Assembly: GCF_030272615.1 (NCBI RefSeq)
Contig: NC_081406.1
Span: 211,148,997 to 211,212,996, forward strand
DNA from: Cryptomeria japonica
Lineage: Eukaryota; Streptophyta; Pinopsida; Cupressales; Cupressaceae
DNA: 64,000 nucleotides
Direction of reading: 5' to 3'
Shown: positions 24,887 to 36,711 of the stretch, in pieces
How positions within the stretch are numbered: position 1 is the first letter of the stretch
How the letters are laid out: every line of letters starts with the position of its first letter
The notes under the pieces: generated by a model
Databases searched by the model: none
What the model saw: the letters and a program-made list of their open reading frames with translations, nothing else
Told to the model about the DNA's origin: nothing
Translations under genes and position numbers: made by a program

Positions 24887-27800
24887 ATGGAGATGGAAGC
24901 AACTTCCTCAGGTTCTTTCCAAGGGAAAATGTGGATAGCTGTATTCGGGGAACTCCCATATTCCTCCCATGTTGTACCCCCAAAGCTGGAATATCAAAGA
25001 ACCAAACCTAAATCAAAGTCGGCCACCCGCAATCCTGCGACGATGATAGATTCTTTGGAGAATGTCATTGATCCCAAACTTCACAGGCAGTCGAAGAACC
25101 TCAAAGAAGCTGCTTGCGCAAGAATGGTAAATCATGGGAATGAGTTACAATCCACGACAGTCAAGTTCTGGAATAGCGGTGCTCCTCAGTTCATGGTTCC
25201 CATGGCTCCGCACTGTCCAAAGTTTGTAGCTGCATGCACCACCAGGTTTGAGCCTAGTTCTTCTTCAATTTAGGGCTCCCTTCTGAGAGTTGTTATAACC
25301 CTAGAAGCTATTAGGGACATGTTATGTTGTCCCACATTTGACAACACAGAGGTGTTCAAGGAAAGCTTCATGGAGGAATATTGGGACACTAGGAGGGATA
25401 TTGTCTCATTCTATCACAGTGTACTGAATCAAAGTCCAACAGCTGGGCCTCCAAGATTCCCTCTGTCCTATAGTGATTTGAGGCATGATAATATCAAAGA
25501 TATCTCCTCAACCCTTGTGTTTCTATGTGGTCATGATAATGACCAGGAGATCACTACCCCTATGATGGGTTTCTTGTTCAAATACCAAAAGTAGAAAGGG
25601 CCATTCCATTTCAACTTTTCTGTCTTGATAGCCAGAGAAATGGTGAAGCAATTAGCCGAGTTCCAACGTTTTCGGCAGTTTAGGCTTGCCTCATTCCTAG
25701 TTCACCTTTTCCTGCACCAGAATGACATTTTTTCAGTCAATTCATGCGATTGGCTACTCATGATGAGCCAGGAAATAAAATGCCTATGTCTGCCTAGATG
25801 CCCATCCTGCTAGCTTCCTATGATGTCTACTAGTTTTTAGACTTTTTTCTGACTCTTGTCCTTCATGATCTTGATTTTATCCCCGAGGAGCCTCTTGCTC
25901 ATTTTTTTCCAAATACAAATGAATTGGATGTACAATGAATGCCCCCCATGTGAGTGGTTTCTGGGTAGTGATTTTTCTTTTGTCCGGGTGCATGGTTTCT
26001 CTGAAGAACCCTTCCGCCTACCTACTTATGTCACAGAGAGAACCCTCACCCTTGAAATTTTTTGGCAGTTGGTGGAGATTGACAGAGCTTAGGGGTGGGA
26101 AAACATGATACCTCCATAACAGAAGACCACAAGGCTATTGGCCCCATTACTCTCATATGGAGGAGCATTGTTGAGAATATCCACCTCTAAGCTGGTGAAA
26201 TTCAGCTTGGTAGAAATTGATGATGTGTGGAGCTATGACCCAGATGGATGCTTGTCTAAAAGAAAAAATCGGTTAAGCATGAACCGCAAAGTTTGTGGGA
26301 AGGACACACCAACCTGCCAGTGAATGACCCAAATCTTTATGTGGGTCCCAGTGATTTTCCTATTTTGAAACGTCCCTCGTGGTTGAATTTTTACTCTATC
26401 CTACAAAAGTACAATCCAATGAAGCCCATTCCTTGGAGCATGCTAGAATCCATGAGAGTTGATTCGTGGCCTAAGAAAAAGAGGGAGGATTTATGGATCT
26501 ATTGTCAGGAAGTGAATCAACCCAGGGCTAACATCGAGAACACTCCTTTTGATAAGTGTTTTGAGGCTAAATGGCAACAACACAACAAATCAGATGAAGA
26601 GACAGGCGATGAGTCCCCACATGGCAACTCATACCCCGAGGAGGCTCAACATCAGGAGGTAGAAGTTATAAATGTAGAAGGGCAAGAGACCAAGTCTAGT
26701 ATTCCTCTTCTTCTCACCGGTTCAATCCAAAGACCTCGTTCACAAACAACCAAAAGATCAGCTGAGAAGTAGGCACTTGATTCCCCTTCTAGTAAGAAGC
26801 AATATTTGGGTTCTGCCAAGAAGGGTTCATCCTCTCGGGTCCCTATGGTTCCTCCAGCCTCTCAAAGACTGGTGACTTCTACGACTCAGGTACGCCCTTC
26901 TCTACCCTTTCTCTCTGCTCAATCTATGTCTTTCATGGTGTCCCAAGTCTCATCTATGCCTGCCCAAGTCCCCACTGCCCTCACATTAACACTTGTCGGA
27001 ACACTGATTGAACCCCAAGTTGCATCATTGTAGGTTGCTATTTCACTCCCTACCCCCGATTTTCTTCCCCCAACATTTTTGCCGCAGATGTCTAATACAA
27101 CCACTGTCTTGCATAGGCTTGGTTTCAGAGGGTCCACTCCTTCCCCAAATGTCAGGGTAGCATCCGCTAATCTAGTTTTTCAGGAGCCTCTCCCTTCATC
27201 TCGTTATTCTCCCCAACCATGCTTGCACATCCCATTGAGACCTCTTTCGGTTGCCCTATTTTCCAATTCCCCTTTGCAATCCCTCCCAGTGTAGCATTTG
27301 TAGGCCAAGCTATTGCAAAACTGGATGTTTATTAGCAACAAGTTACCTACATCAAGACTGCAAGTATTGGCAAGACCGACAAGATAAAGGAAAAAGATGG
27401 TGACAAGCCAGCCCATCCGCATGTGCAGAAGCATTTCAACAAGGAAAAGGATAGTCTCTTCTTTGTGACCATGTTCCCAAAGGTCGACAAGTTGGAGACC
27501 CAAATGAGACCCAGTGATTACGCCCTACATGTTGTCGGGGTCAATCTCTTGAACACTACAACATTTGATAAAGTAGAAATGATGGAAGAAACCTTGAAGG
27601 TCATCTCTTCATATTTCATCAGAGAGAGTCATCGTTGGGAGAAAATGCAAGCAAAGAATGTGAGCCTCAGAGAATCCTTGGACTAGTAGAGAAAGGAAGA
27701 CAAAGCTAGAAATGTTGAAATCAACTGTTTGCAAGGTTTGTTAACCTAAGCCAACTTTGAAAAAGGAAAGTTGTAGTCTGCCCTGAACAATGTGAGCTCT

Positions 27801-28928
27801 CAATTGAAAGGACAAAAGGAAACAAGGAATGTGGCACTGAAAGAACTACAAGAGAGGGAGCAATAAATACAACAGCTGAAAGCAACTTCCAAAGATGCTA
27901 CCCAAATTCATACCCAGTTGCATGAGGAGATCAGCCTAACAGAAGAATATGCTCGACAACTGAGTGAGACACAGGTCATGCTTTCAGAGGAAAGATTAAG
28001 GTTTGAGTTAGATGCATGTGAGAAATATATTAGCATGGAGCAAGTTGAAAAGAAATTCCTAGATGTGGAAGGTTTGCTGTAACAAGAATGGGATCGCATG
28101 TCGTGACTTCAACAAGCTTTATAGGATGGAAGTATCAAGATCCTTGCTCTGGAAAGTCAAGTGGTCCATGAACAAGACAAGTGCAGGGAGCTGCAGAATG
28201 AGATAAGAGAAAAGGATGAGGAAGTCTCGTGGTTATCAAACCTTCATCCCCCTATGGAGGTTCTTCAATATTTCTCTCCAATTATAGTAGAATTGTATGT
28301 TTCTCATTGGGAGAGAATTAAGCAGTATTGCCCTTCACTGCAACCCGTACTGAGATTCCTAGGTGAAGCACAATCTCTCTATGCTGAAGTGGGCACTCTC
28401 ATTAACATCTCTATGCTTTTCATTGGTGCTAAGCTCCGCATAGCCCAAAGATTAATCCAGTTGTTGTATGCTACTCCAGATGAAGAATTGAGAGACAAAG
28501 GAATTATAGACCACAAGTAATTAATCAGGAAGACTAACACTTTCATTAACCAGCACAGGGTAATCATGCATGCATCACCAACACTTGATCCTTTGAAGAT
28601 TTCGGTCCCAGACATCAAGCATCATGTAGAGAGGTTTGTTTTCCTGGGTCTACCTTCTCCATTTCCCACAGATGGCTCCATGTTAGGGAATGAACATGTG
28701 ATGAGCCAAATGGAGCAATTACAGCGAGATCGGACCTTCCTACAATGCCTGAGCAGTCCTATTTTGGTGGAGGAAGTCGAGCATCTCTTGCACCCTCTGG
28801 CTGAACTCTACGCACTCTTGAAGCTAGTCCATGATGAACCAACGAGCTTGTCATTTGATGAAGTGATTTGTTTAGACCAACACTACCAGAATTTGGAAGC
28901 TTGGGTGCTATCCTCTAAGGATGAGTGA
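24887..28928 (+). pseudogene. Long extra ORF between pol and 3' LTR
   Basis: Sense coding-like sequence of about 1,340 codons begins at ATG 24887 (MEMEATSSGSFQGK). It runs in one frame to about 26300 with stops, then through two frameshifts to 28928. The first third has a globular region (EYWDTRRDIVSFYHSVL, LAEFQRFRQFRLASFLVHLF) resembling the plant retroelement/plant-mobile-domain type of accessory protein. The middle is Ser/Pro/Thr-rich (about 26700-27290). The last third (about 27420-28260) is Glu/Lys/Gln-rich coiled coil, ending in a helical domain with HPLAELYALLKLVHDE. There is no envelope-like transmembrane pattern. Function unknown; the domain resemblance is from memory of family style and is weak. 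Confidence 0.55.
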
Positions 28929-29050
28929 AATCCATTGCAACAGGTCTTCAATCTGCTTTTCTCCATCCAGGCATGAAGTCTGGTCTCTGAACTAGAAATT
29001 TTGGGTTCTAGCATTCCGTAGGAAAAATTCCCCATTGAGTCACCAAGAAA

Positions 29051-30103
29051 TGTTAATATTATTTTATGATTGTTCGTAGGCGGCATTTTGGTATAGTGGC
29101 AATGCCTTCTTTTGATTTTCAGCCCGCTTTCCTATTTGTCAGCATGCATGCCAAGTGGTGTCTCAATGTTGCCCTGAGCGACTCGCTTTTCTCACTCAAT
29201 GTTGAGAGAACATGGAGCTTCCATGTGGCTCAATTCATTTTCTCAGTGTACACTTCTCGACCCCACCATCCCCCATGTAAAGGCAGTGACACTTGGTACC
29301 CCCACGTTGCACGATCTAGTTCTCTTTTTGCACTCGAATTCAGGTCTCCCCCAAGTCGCCGCATGTCTTCCATGGTGGTTAGTGAGCCAAAATGTGGTTT
29401 GCATCGCGGTTTTCTTGTTTGGCAAGTGCAGGGGTCGCCATGGTATGGTTGGGATAACAACTTCGAAGGTCATTTTGCTGGGTAGCGTCTCGCAGAGTGC
29501 CACACTAGGAGTTTCCTATCAGAAGCGGTTGCTAGGATTTTGTTGATGTTGTGTACTATTTGTTAGGAGCCGGGGGCTCTATATATGCTTTATTTTCCTT
29601 CTTTTTAAGGGGTTGACTTTAGAGATATTTTTTAGACTTTGGCTCATTGAAGAAGCCTTTATGTTAATTAAATTTGGTGAATGATAGACATGTCAGATTG
29701 TGCCTATGGCCTTTGTGATTGTTTTATTTGAGACTTCATGGATTAAACTATGTTTTAAGACTTGTTATATGTTGGATGAATGGTGAATGTTATATGATGT
29801 TGAATGAGTTTTGTTGAATTATCCTCTCAAATAGTTCTAGGCATGTAGATTATTGAATGAGCTTTAAGGCTGCATGTATTTGGGTTTTATATGCTATTAA
29901 TGTTTTTCAAAATATTCTGGCGTATCACCTAAGTAGTGTAGCTTGTTTTTAATTTTTCTTCTTCCCCTTTTCTCCCCCAATTGTATGAAGAGTCAACTTC
30001 TCAAACCTGGAGGTCATTCAGTGATTTTCGAGCAAAAGGTCCCCCCCCATCACTAGATTTCCCATAAGGTTGTTAGTGTTTAATGCAAAATTAAGAGTCA
30101 ACA
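29051..30103 (+). repeat. Gypsy 3' LTR
   Basis: 1053 bp, similar to the left LTR with scattered substitutions and small deletions, TATA box at about 29577. The sequence just before it (GAGTCACCAAGAAA) is only weakly purine-rich, so the polypurine tract is uncertain. Confidence 0.9.
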
Positions 30104-31690
30104 TATATAAAAAGAAAATTCAATGAAAAACCCAAAAATTGATTCATGAATAATAATTTGGAGAAATTATAGATATATTACAAAACCCCAACTCAAAGTT
30201 TTCAATCAAAACTTCATTTACAAAATCAATAAACACACAGGAGATTTCCATTTAAAAACAACTTTTCCAGAAATCCCCAAATCAATTTAATTTCTTTTCA
30301 GAGAATTACAGATAAACTTAAATAACATATAAAACTAAATTTTTCCAAAGGAAATTTCCATTATCCAATTAATAACAGACAAATATTTTTCCTAAAATCA
30401 AACACCAAATTCTTTTCAAACAATACACAAATAGAGGGAATTTAACCCCTACCTAGATTCACACTTCAGGTTGTGAATTTGTAGAAGAAGCCTCTAAACT
30501 CTAGCCTCGATAGCACACAACCATGAAAAATTAAAATCAAAATCCCAACCTTTGTGAAAATTTTCTTCCGAGAATTCTTCCCCAAAATCCAAAATAAGAA
30601 ACAACAAGGAACCCACAAACTTAAATCTCTACAAAATTTCTTTGTCCAGAGCTTTCTCCCAAAGAAACCCAGAAAAGAAAAGAAAACAACACCCCCTATT
30701 CTGGCCATTTTCTAGAATATAAAAGGGTTTTCCCTAAAAACGCACGCACGAAAGATCCAAAAAGCAACCCCTTTTAAAAAAAATTAATTAAAATATTTAA
30801 TTACAAATACTCAAGAAATTAAAAACATTTAATTTATCAAACATAAAAATATAACTCAATAAAACAATAAATAACACTTTTATTTACTTTATTAAACAAA
30901 GCATTTTTATTAATTAATTTATTAATCAAAAGATAAAGTGTTATTTTATTCTGTAAATAAATTTATACATTCCAACATATGCATCAATTATGAATTGCTC
31001 CAAAGTAATAATTAAATAAACTAAACTCACTTATAATCAACACTTAATAATAATTTAATTATTAATTCTACCATCACATAAAAACAATGGATTACTAGCA
31101 TAAACCTGACATTACCATAGAAAGCCAATAATATGAAATTCTCAAGTAAATAGTATAACTTCAGTTGCTGCAACATAGGTTAGTGCATCAAAATCCCTTA
31201 TAAAAATAGTCATTCTTCATCTTATGAAAACATTACTGAAACATATTCATTTAAAGCACCAAGTTCTAAGCCAACCACACATCCTCAATTATCCATATTC
31301 CTAACTATATTGATTAGCATTTAATATCGAATATATATCTATTGATATCTTATAGCAAAGGTATAATATCACAATACCTCCTTATTTGTAGCCGACCTAG
31401 AGGGCCATTCCATACAAGACATAAGAACCAAACAATGAAAGTACTAAAATAATGCAAATGTTAAAATAAAGGTGAGAGTGCTAAAATAAAAAAAAGAGAT
31501 TAAGAATAAATGATAATATCTAAAATGTGCAAATGTTGATTGACTGTTCAAGAGAACTTACCTACATATGAGCTAAACTTCATATGCACTAGAAAATAAT
31601 GTCTATAATAAAAATATATTATTTTTACAAAATAGAGAGTTGGAAATGATGAAAAATGATAACAAGACAAATTTCCTACATAATGGACAA
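30104..31690. other. AT-rich spacer with a possible promoter word
   Basis: No gene seen. An 80-codon open frame on the minus strand (30466-30708) lacks homology I can name. ATATAAAAGGG at about 30716-30727 is a good TATA-box match on the plus strand and may belong to an eroded LTR. TTAATTAAT-rich DNA follows. Confidence 0.45.
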
Positions 31691-31830
31691 CAAAAAGTTA
31701 GAAAACTTGTAAGAGTGAAAAACCAATACAAAAGGCATGAAAAACACAAAGGGGTGTAGGCATTGAGATGCTCAAGTAGGTGCTAACAAAAAAAAAAGGT
31801 GTTAAAATATGATGTGCAAGTGCTAAACTA
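31690..31830. repeat. Dispersed repeat, copy 1
   Basis: About 140 bp (GTAAGAGTGAAAAACC...AGTGCTAAACTA) recurs with few differences at about 47488-47625. The two copies flank the minisatellite plus LTR element and probably are parts of an older repeat. Confidence 0.75.
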
Positions 31831-31837
31831 AAAATTG

Positions 31838-31956
31838 GGAAAGTGTTTTATTCAAAGAAGTATGGGAATTGTTAAAAGAATGTCATTCTTTTAATATCTT
31901 TAATGTTTTATTGAAAGGAGTATGAGGAAAATTGTTAAGACATAAGCAAAGACTAG
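31838..31956. repeat. Minisatellite unit left of the LTR element
   Basis: One unit of the 125-bp repeat found at 46119-46615, ending in the target duplication ACTAG. Each unit contains the near-palindrome AAAAGAATGTCATTCTTTT. Confidence 0.8.
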
Positions 31957-32738
31957 TGTATACGGTGAAAATGGATAATCAACAATGTTGAAAGACTAAA
32001 TAGATTCAACCACAAAACCCTAGCCTAACAACAAAAAAGATCCACCATAACATATGAAGATTACCTAAGACAATGCAAATCAAATGAAATCGCAAAGATT
32101 ATACCATCACATGTCCAATAGGGTTTGGATCTTCATTCCTCCTATCTCCATTGATCTTGCTTGATATATTTGCTCTCAAATTTTATGTGCACAAGAGCTC
32201 AACAAAGAACGAAATGTGGTTGTAAGTAGGATTGTATATATGAAGGTGCAAAGCGTAGTGTAGTCAATTGATCAAGTAGTTAGTTAGGGTTTGATAATGA
32301 AGCAAGCATCTCCTTATATAGAAAACACTATATGAAATGGAGGGATAAGATTGAGAGGTGTAAAAGAGGTCGGCTATGATTAGAGGGTAGGTAGAAAAAA
32401 TAATAAAATAATGAGAGGGGTAGGTAGTGTATGAATTAAGAGATGAATGACATGTGTCATGGGTAGAAAAGGCTAATGAATTAATTAAATAAATAAAGAT
32501 TTATTTAATTAATAGAGGAAGTGGGATCAATTAAATAAATAAGATATTTATTTAATTTAAGAAAAGGATAATTTAAATAAATAAATGTATTTATTTATAT
32601 GAGAAATAAGGCTAGAAGAGGATAAATGAATTAATTAAATAAATAAAGATTTATTTAATTAATAGATGAATTAGGCTAAAATAATTAAATAAATAAAGAT
32701 ATTTATTTAATTAGACATGACAATTTTAGGTGTCTACA
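31957..32738 (-). repeat. LTR copy 1 (3' end of the element)
   Basis: 782 bp. It has a TATA box on the minus strand at 32324-32331 (CTATATAAGG) and AT-rich TTAATTAAATAAATAAA blocks. The plus-strand left end reads TGTATACGGTG where the other copies read TGTTATATGGTG. Confidence 0.88.
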
Positions 32739-32752
32739 TTTTGCCCCTCTTT
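32739..32752 (-). other. Polypurine tract
   Basis: On the element strand AAAGAGGGGCAAAA ends directly at the LTR start TGTAGACACC. The same tract is repeated at 44895-44908 beside LTR copy 2. This fixes the element's direction. Confidence 0.8.
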
Positions 32753-33017
32753 GAGACAATGCAACTTGTCGCGTTGTTTCAAAGAAGATAAGATGAACTG
32801 ATACAAAGTTGCCCCAAGATGGGAATGATATGCCCCCTCGAGAGATTGGATGAAAATGTCTGAAAAGATCGCAGACAATCTCTCGATAAGAAAGAAAGGC
32901 TAGAAAGGGTTGACCAGATAGGATAGAGTGATAGAGTCACGGGATAAAGAGGACTGACTCGGGAGACGAGGGCTAGGGCTAGGGCTAGGGTAGTCTATAA
33001 GATAGACCACGAGGGAA
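32739..33017 (-). repeat. Internal 3' segment, copy 1
   Basis: About 279 bp, repeated at 44895-45171. It contains a triple GGGCTA block near 32967-32990 and ends at GAGGGAAAA, where the copies diverge: here into unique DNA, at 45171 into the exon-bearing segment. Confidence 0.8.
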
Positions 33018-33083
33018 AAGGGTATGTGCAAGCTAATGAGTCACAAATTCGCGGAAGTCTGTGCATTGGAAAACGTGCTCCTC

Positions 33084-33196
33084 AAAACGGGCCCCTATTT
33101 TCAAAAAATGGGGGCCGAACCAAAAGGTCAGGGGGTGCCGAAGCTAAATAAAATGGGCCCCCATTTTGTTACAAAACGGGCCCCCATTTTGAAATT
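33084..33196. repeat. Left terminal GGGCCCC array
   Basis: Words ACGGGCCCCTATTTT, AAAATGGGGGCCG, AAAATGGGCCCCCATTTT and AAAACGGGCCCCCATTTT occur within 113 bp. Each core GGGCCC(C) is palindromic. GC content contrasts sharply with the AT-rich flanks. Confidence 0.8.
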
Positions 33197-34219
33197 CTAT
33201 TTTTACCCTTTTTTTGGACAATTTTTCATAATTTTCTTATATATTTTTCTCGTTTTTTTGTGTATTATTTAGTTTTTTTTTATTATTTTAGTTTTTGTTT
33301 TATAGTAGCATATAAATAAATTATTTTTTATATTTGTAAATTCTTGATTTTGATCTAAAATATTTTTGAACAGTTAACCCTAAACCGTAATCAACAAATT
33401 TAGAAACCAAAACCAAACCTAGATAATTAACAAAACGAAATCGACACAAACAAAAAACCGAAAATGAAATGGAAACAAAAACAAAAACGTTCGAAAATGA
33501 AATTGAAATAAAACCGAACATATGTACCTAAATTGTTCTTAATCCTCATTAGGCAATACAAAAGCTACCACTAAATTAGTATAACCTTAAAAGTAATTAA
33601 CATTACTCTTCAAATTTAGATATGAAAGTTTAGGCTTAGGTTTATGCCATGTCATGGCATAAAGGTCCTATTATGGTCCTATTATGTCATGTGATGGTAT
33701 AAAAGGATCAATTATGGACACAATTTTAGAGCAAAGCTAGATAAGTTACTAAAATTGGAGTTTGGTTTACATAGGTTCATAAAGGAAGCTAATATGCCAA
33801 ATATATAATTCATTAATACAAAATAAAAAATATTCTTGATTTATAATGTTGATTGATAATGAGTTTTCTAAATGGGGTGCTAATTATATATACATCCGAA
33901 AGATTTGAAAAATATAATTCCCAAGAAGTATTTTGAATATCTTTAGAAGTATATTGGTATATCTAGAATGTAATTTATATTATAAAAGATTTGATATATG
34001 ATTTGAAGTTGGTAGATATTTTGAGGAAAATTTATTAGATTATGTTATGATTAAGCTAATATTAGACGAATGGTTTTAACAACATCTTTTGGTTTTAAAA
34101 GGTGCACAAGGTTTGAAGTTGAAATCATATTCGATTGTATATAATATTAAATTGTTAAGGAGCTATTTTTTTTTAAAATAGTTAATTTAAGATATTAGTT
34201 GAAGCTATTTGAGAACGTG
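33197..34219. other. AT-rich 5' region of the transposon
   Basis: No coding sequence. Low-complexity TTTTTATT stretches; short imperfect repeats of TATGTCATGTGATGG / CATGTCATGGCAT near 33640-33700. Confidence 0.5.
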
Positions 34220-34470
34220 AGATAGTCCTAATGAACACACGAATTAAATTAATGAACCTAGGACAATCACAATGAACATATGATAGTCCCAATGAGCCTC
34301 AAATGATCCTAATGAATGTAGGGCAGTCTTAATGAACCTAAGAAAGTCCTAATGAGCCTAAGAAAGCCATAATGAACTTGGGACAATCCTAATGAACCTA
34401 GGATAGTCCTAATGATTATAGGACAATCCTAATGAACCTAGGATAGTGTAAACAAGCCTAGGATAGTGTA
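34220..34470. repeat. 20-bp tandem array
   Basis: About twelve degenerate units of roughly 20 bp with consensus near AATGAACCTAGGACAGTCCT. It lies within the transposon, upstream of the plus-strand gene, and could be a subterminal binding-site array or simple satellite. Confidence 0.75.
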
Positions 34471-36711
34471 AGAAAAAATCACTACAAAAAAGACCTCAAA
34501 TGCGTTAAATGAATTTCCCAATAACGCACTCGTGTTTATCTTTTTTTGGTCATTTGGCTACCTTTTTTTACAACATCTTGGTGTATACACCCCTAAGAAG
34601 ACCTTTTCCTCAAAAATTTCTTGGATCATGAACTCCTCATGTGCACCAAACATAAGTTGCCACTTGGAAGCTTCTAATGCACACAATCCTTTCAATTAAT
34701 CTACTCCATTGATCTCTCAAAACAATCTTAGTCTTTAATCCTCTATCCTTCATGACTATAAATAAATCATTATATGAGCTATTTTCAAGAACTCTTGTAA
34801 TGCAATGTTATGTTGCCAATTTAAGCACCTTACATCCTATCTTGGTCACAAATCCATCTTGAAGCCATCAACCTTTAGCTACAACAAGAGTTTTCTTTCT
34901 GAGATACTATTGTCTTTCATCTTTTATACATTATCCTTTAACTCGATCTAAAGGTGGTACTTATGCATAGCATAATGGTTTGAAATTCATAGTTTAAGTC
35001 CTTTATTGATTTTTTATGCTTGCTTGCATACACATATATTGCTAGAATTTAGCAATTCTTTATAGCTTCTATTTTAGTTTATTTATGAAAGAGTATAAAT
35101 GAAGCTATATTTAAAGTCAAAATTGTAAGATCCCCTCAATCATTGAGGTAGAATTCAAAATTGATTTCACCTCTAATTATATGAAAAAATTAATTTGTTT
35201 GTACATATCAAAATCTTTCAAAATTTTGCATATTAAACAATAAAATATTGTGATGAACAAGTCTCTAGAGTCTTAAAAACCTTTATTTTCATAAAGTGCC
35301 AACACTGCATTTTTTCCCTAAAATATTCTCTTTGATTAATACGAAATTTTAAAATGGTTGCCACTAAAAGTATTAGGTCAGCGAAAGGAATTGGGATATT
35401 TAAAAATAGGCTTGCATCACTTTTTTAGCTTCATTGAGTTGTAGTTTGTTCATTGACTTAATAATTAAGTGCTTGCAAGTATGATAATGGACCCCTTTGT
35501 GCATGAGCGCATCCCTAAAGCTTTCAATTATTAAAATAAAAAGCATTACCATATGATGATTTGAAGGAGATGTATCCATTAAAGAAATATTATGGATGGG
35601 TATTAATGAGGATCATATAGTATGTTAGGAATTTTATTTGGAATGTTAGTCAAAATAATATTCTAGTTGATAATTATAAATGCATGTGTAAAATATTGTT
35701 GAAATTGATTATTTTAAAAGTAAATATTGCAAGGTTAATTTTGTTTTTAATTGTTGGCATGTTGTGTTGATTTTTATGTAAGAGTTTCATTTCTTACTCA
35801 ACTTTGTAAGAGAATTTGTGTATGAATTGATATCTTAAATTTTATAGAAAGATTATATATGAAAACAAATGATTGCAGAGTTTTATAATAAATGATTTAT
35901 AGGAAATAATATTTTTTGAAGGTTTTGTAAATTATAATCTTGTGTAGATTTGATTATGGGAGAAATTTAATGGTGAAATATGCTTAACTCTTCAAAAGTT
36001 TTGATGTTTTGTCTTTACTTGACAACCACTTAGAATATAATATGTTTTAAGTATGTCATTTATAGTCATGGGAGATTAGTTTTTTTTAAAGATTGTCTGA
36101 AGACTAATCAATGTAATATGAATTGATGGCAATTATCTCAAAACTATGTAATTGAATTCTAATAAATTATCATGTACACTAAAACACTAGAAATATGGAG
36201 CATCCAAACACACACGTGCATTTTTCTAGATTTATTAAAATTATTGTGTTGTATCTCATTATAATTTAGTTTCAAAATAACTTTAAGTTAAAGTTAACAA
36301 AATATTATGTTGTCTTAGTAATATTGTTTCCATGCTATATATTCTTACACTAGAAGGAGGATCATCTTATTTCTCACTTCTTTATTGATCTTATGTATGA
36401 AATATTTTATATTGATTTTAATAGTTGATGCATTTTACAAGAAATGAATTTATTAAATTGAATATATAATAGATTTATGATGTTTCATTGAAAGTTTTTA
36501 TTAAGTTTTGTGCACAAATTTTATATTTCAAGATTCAATAGTATGTACATGTATATTTTTTTAAGTTCAATATTATATTATATATTTCATGTGTATCTCA
36601 TTCAACAACATATAAATGTTTTTTTTTAATTTAGTAAAATAGATTCTTCTTTGAAATAGAGTTGTATATAATTCATGTATATCTTTATATATGAAGGAGT
36701 TCTTTGTTATC
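34471..36711. other. Transposon interior without recognisable gene
   Basis: AT-rich, stops in all frames. Likely promoter, 5'UTR or intron DNA of the plus-strand gene that starts at 36712. No clear TATA box is singled out. Confidence 0.45.

Larger units (their letters stand above)
16164..30103 (+). mobile_element. Full-length Ty3/gypsy LTR retrotransposon, degenerate
   Basis: Two related LTRs, 16164-17277 and 29051-30103, start TGTT and end GTCAACA. Flanking 5-mers are TCTAT (left) and TATAT (right), a one-mismatch target duplication. Between them, on the plus strand, lie gag, aspartic protease, an RNase H, reverse transcriptase, a second RNase H and integrase, then nearly 6 kb of extra coding-like sequence including an antisense ORF. 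Integrase downstream of RT places it in gypsy. Extra ORFs and a second RNase H recall the plant Tat lineage, but there the extra RNase H normally lies between the first RNase H and integrase. All frames are broken. Confidence 0.93.

Noticed and set aside
29230-29503. Open frames on both strands in the gypsy 3' LTR
   Set aside because: They overlap each other inside the LTR, and the 5' LTR copies have different lengths and frames, so they are not conserved coding sequence.
32960-32992. Telomere-like GGGCTAGGGCTAGGG block (also near 45126-45150)
   Set aside because: Only three hexamer-like units, the wrong register for the plant telomere repeat TTTAGGG, and repeated because the whole internal segment is duplicated.
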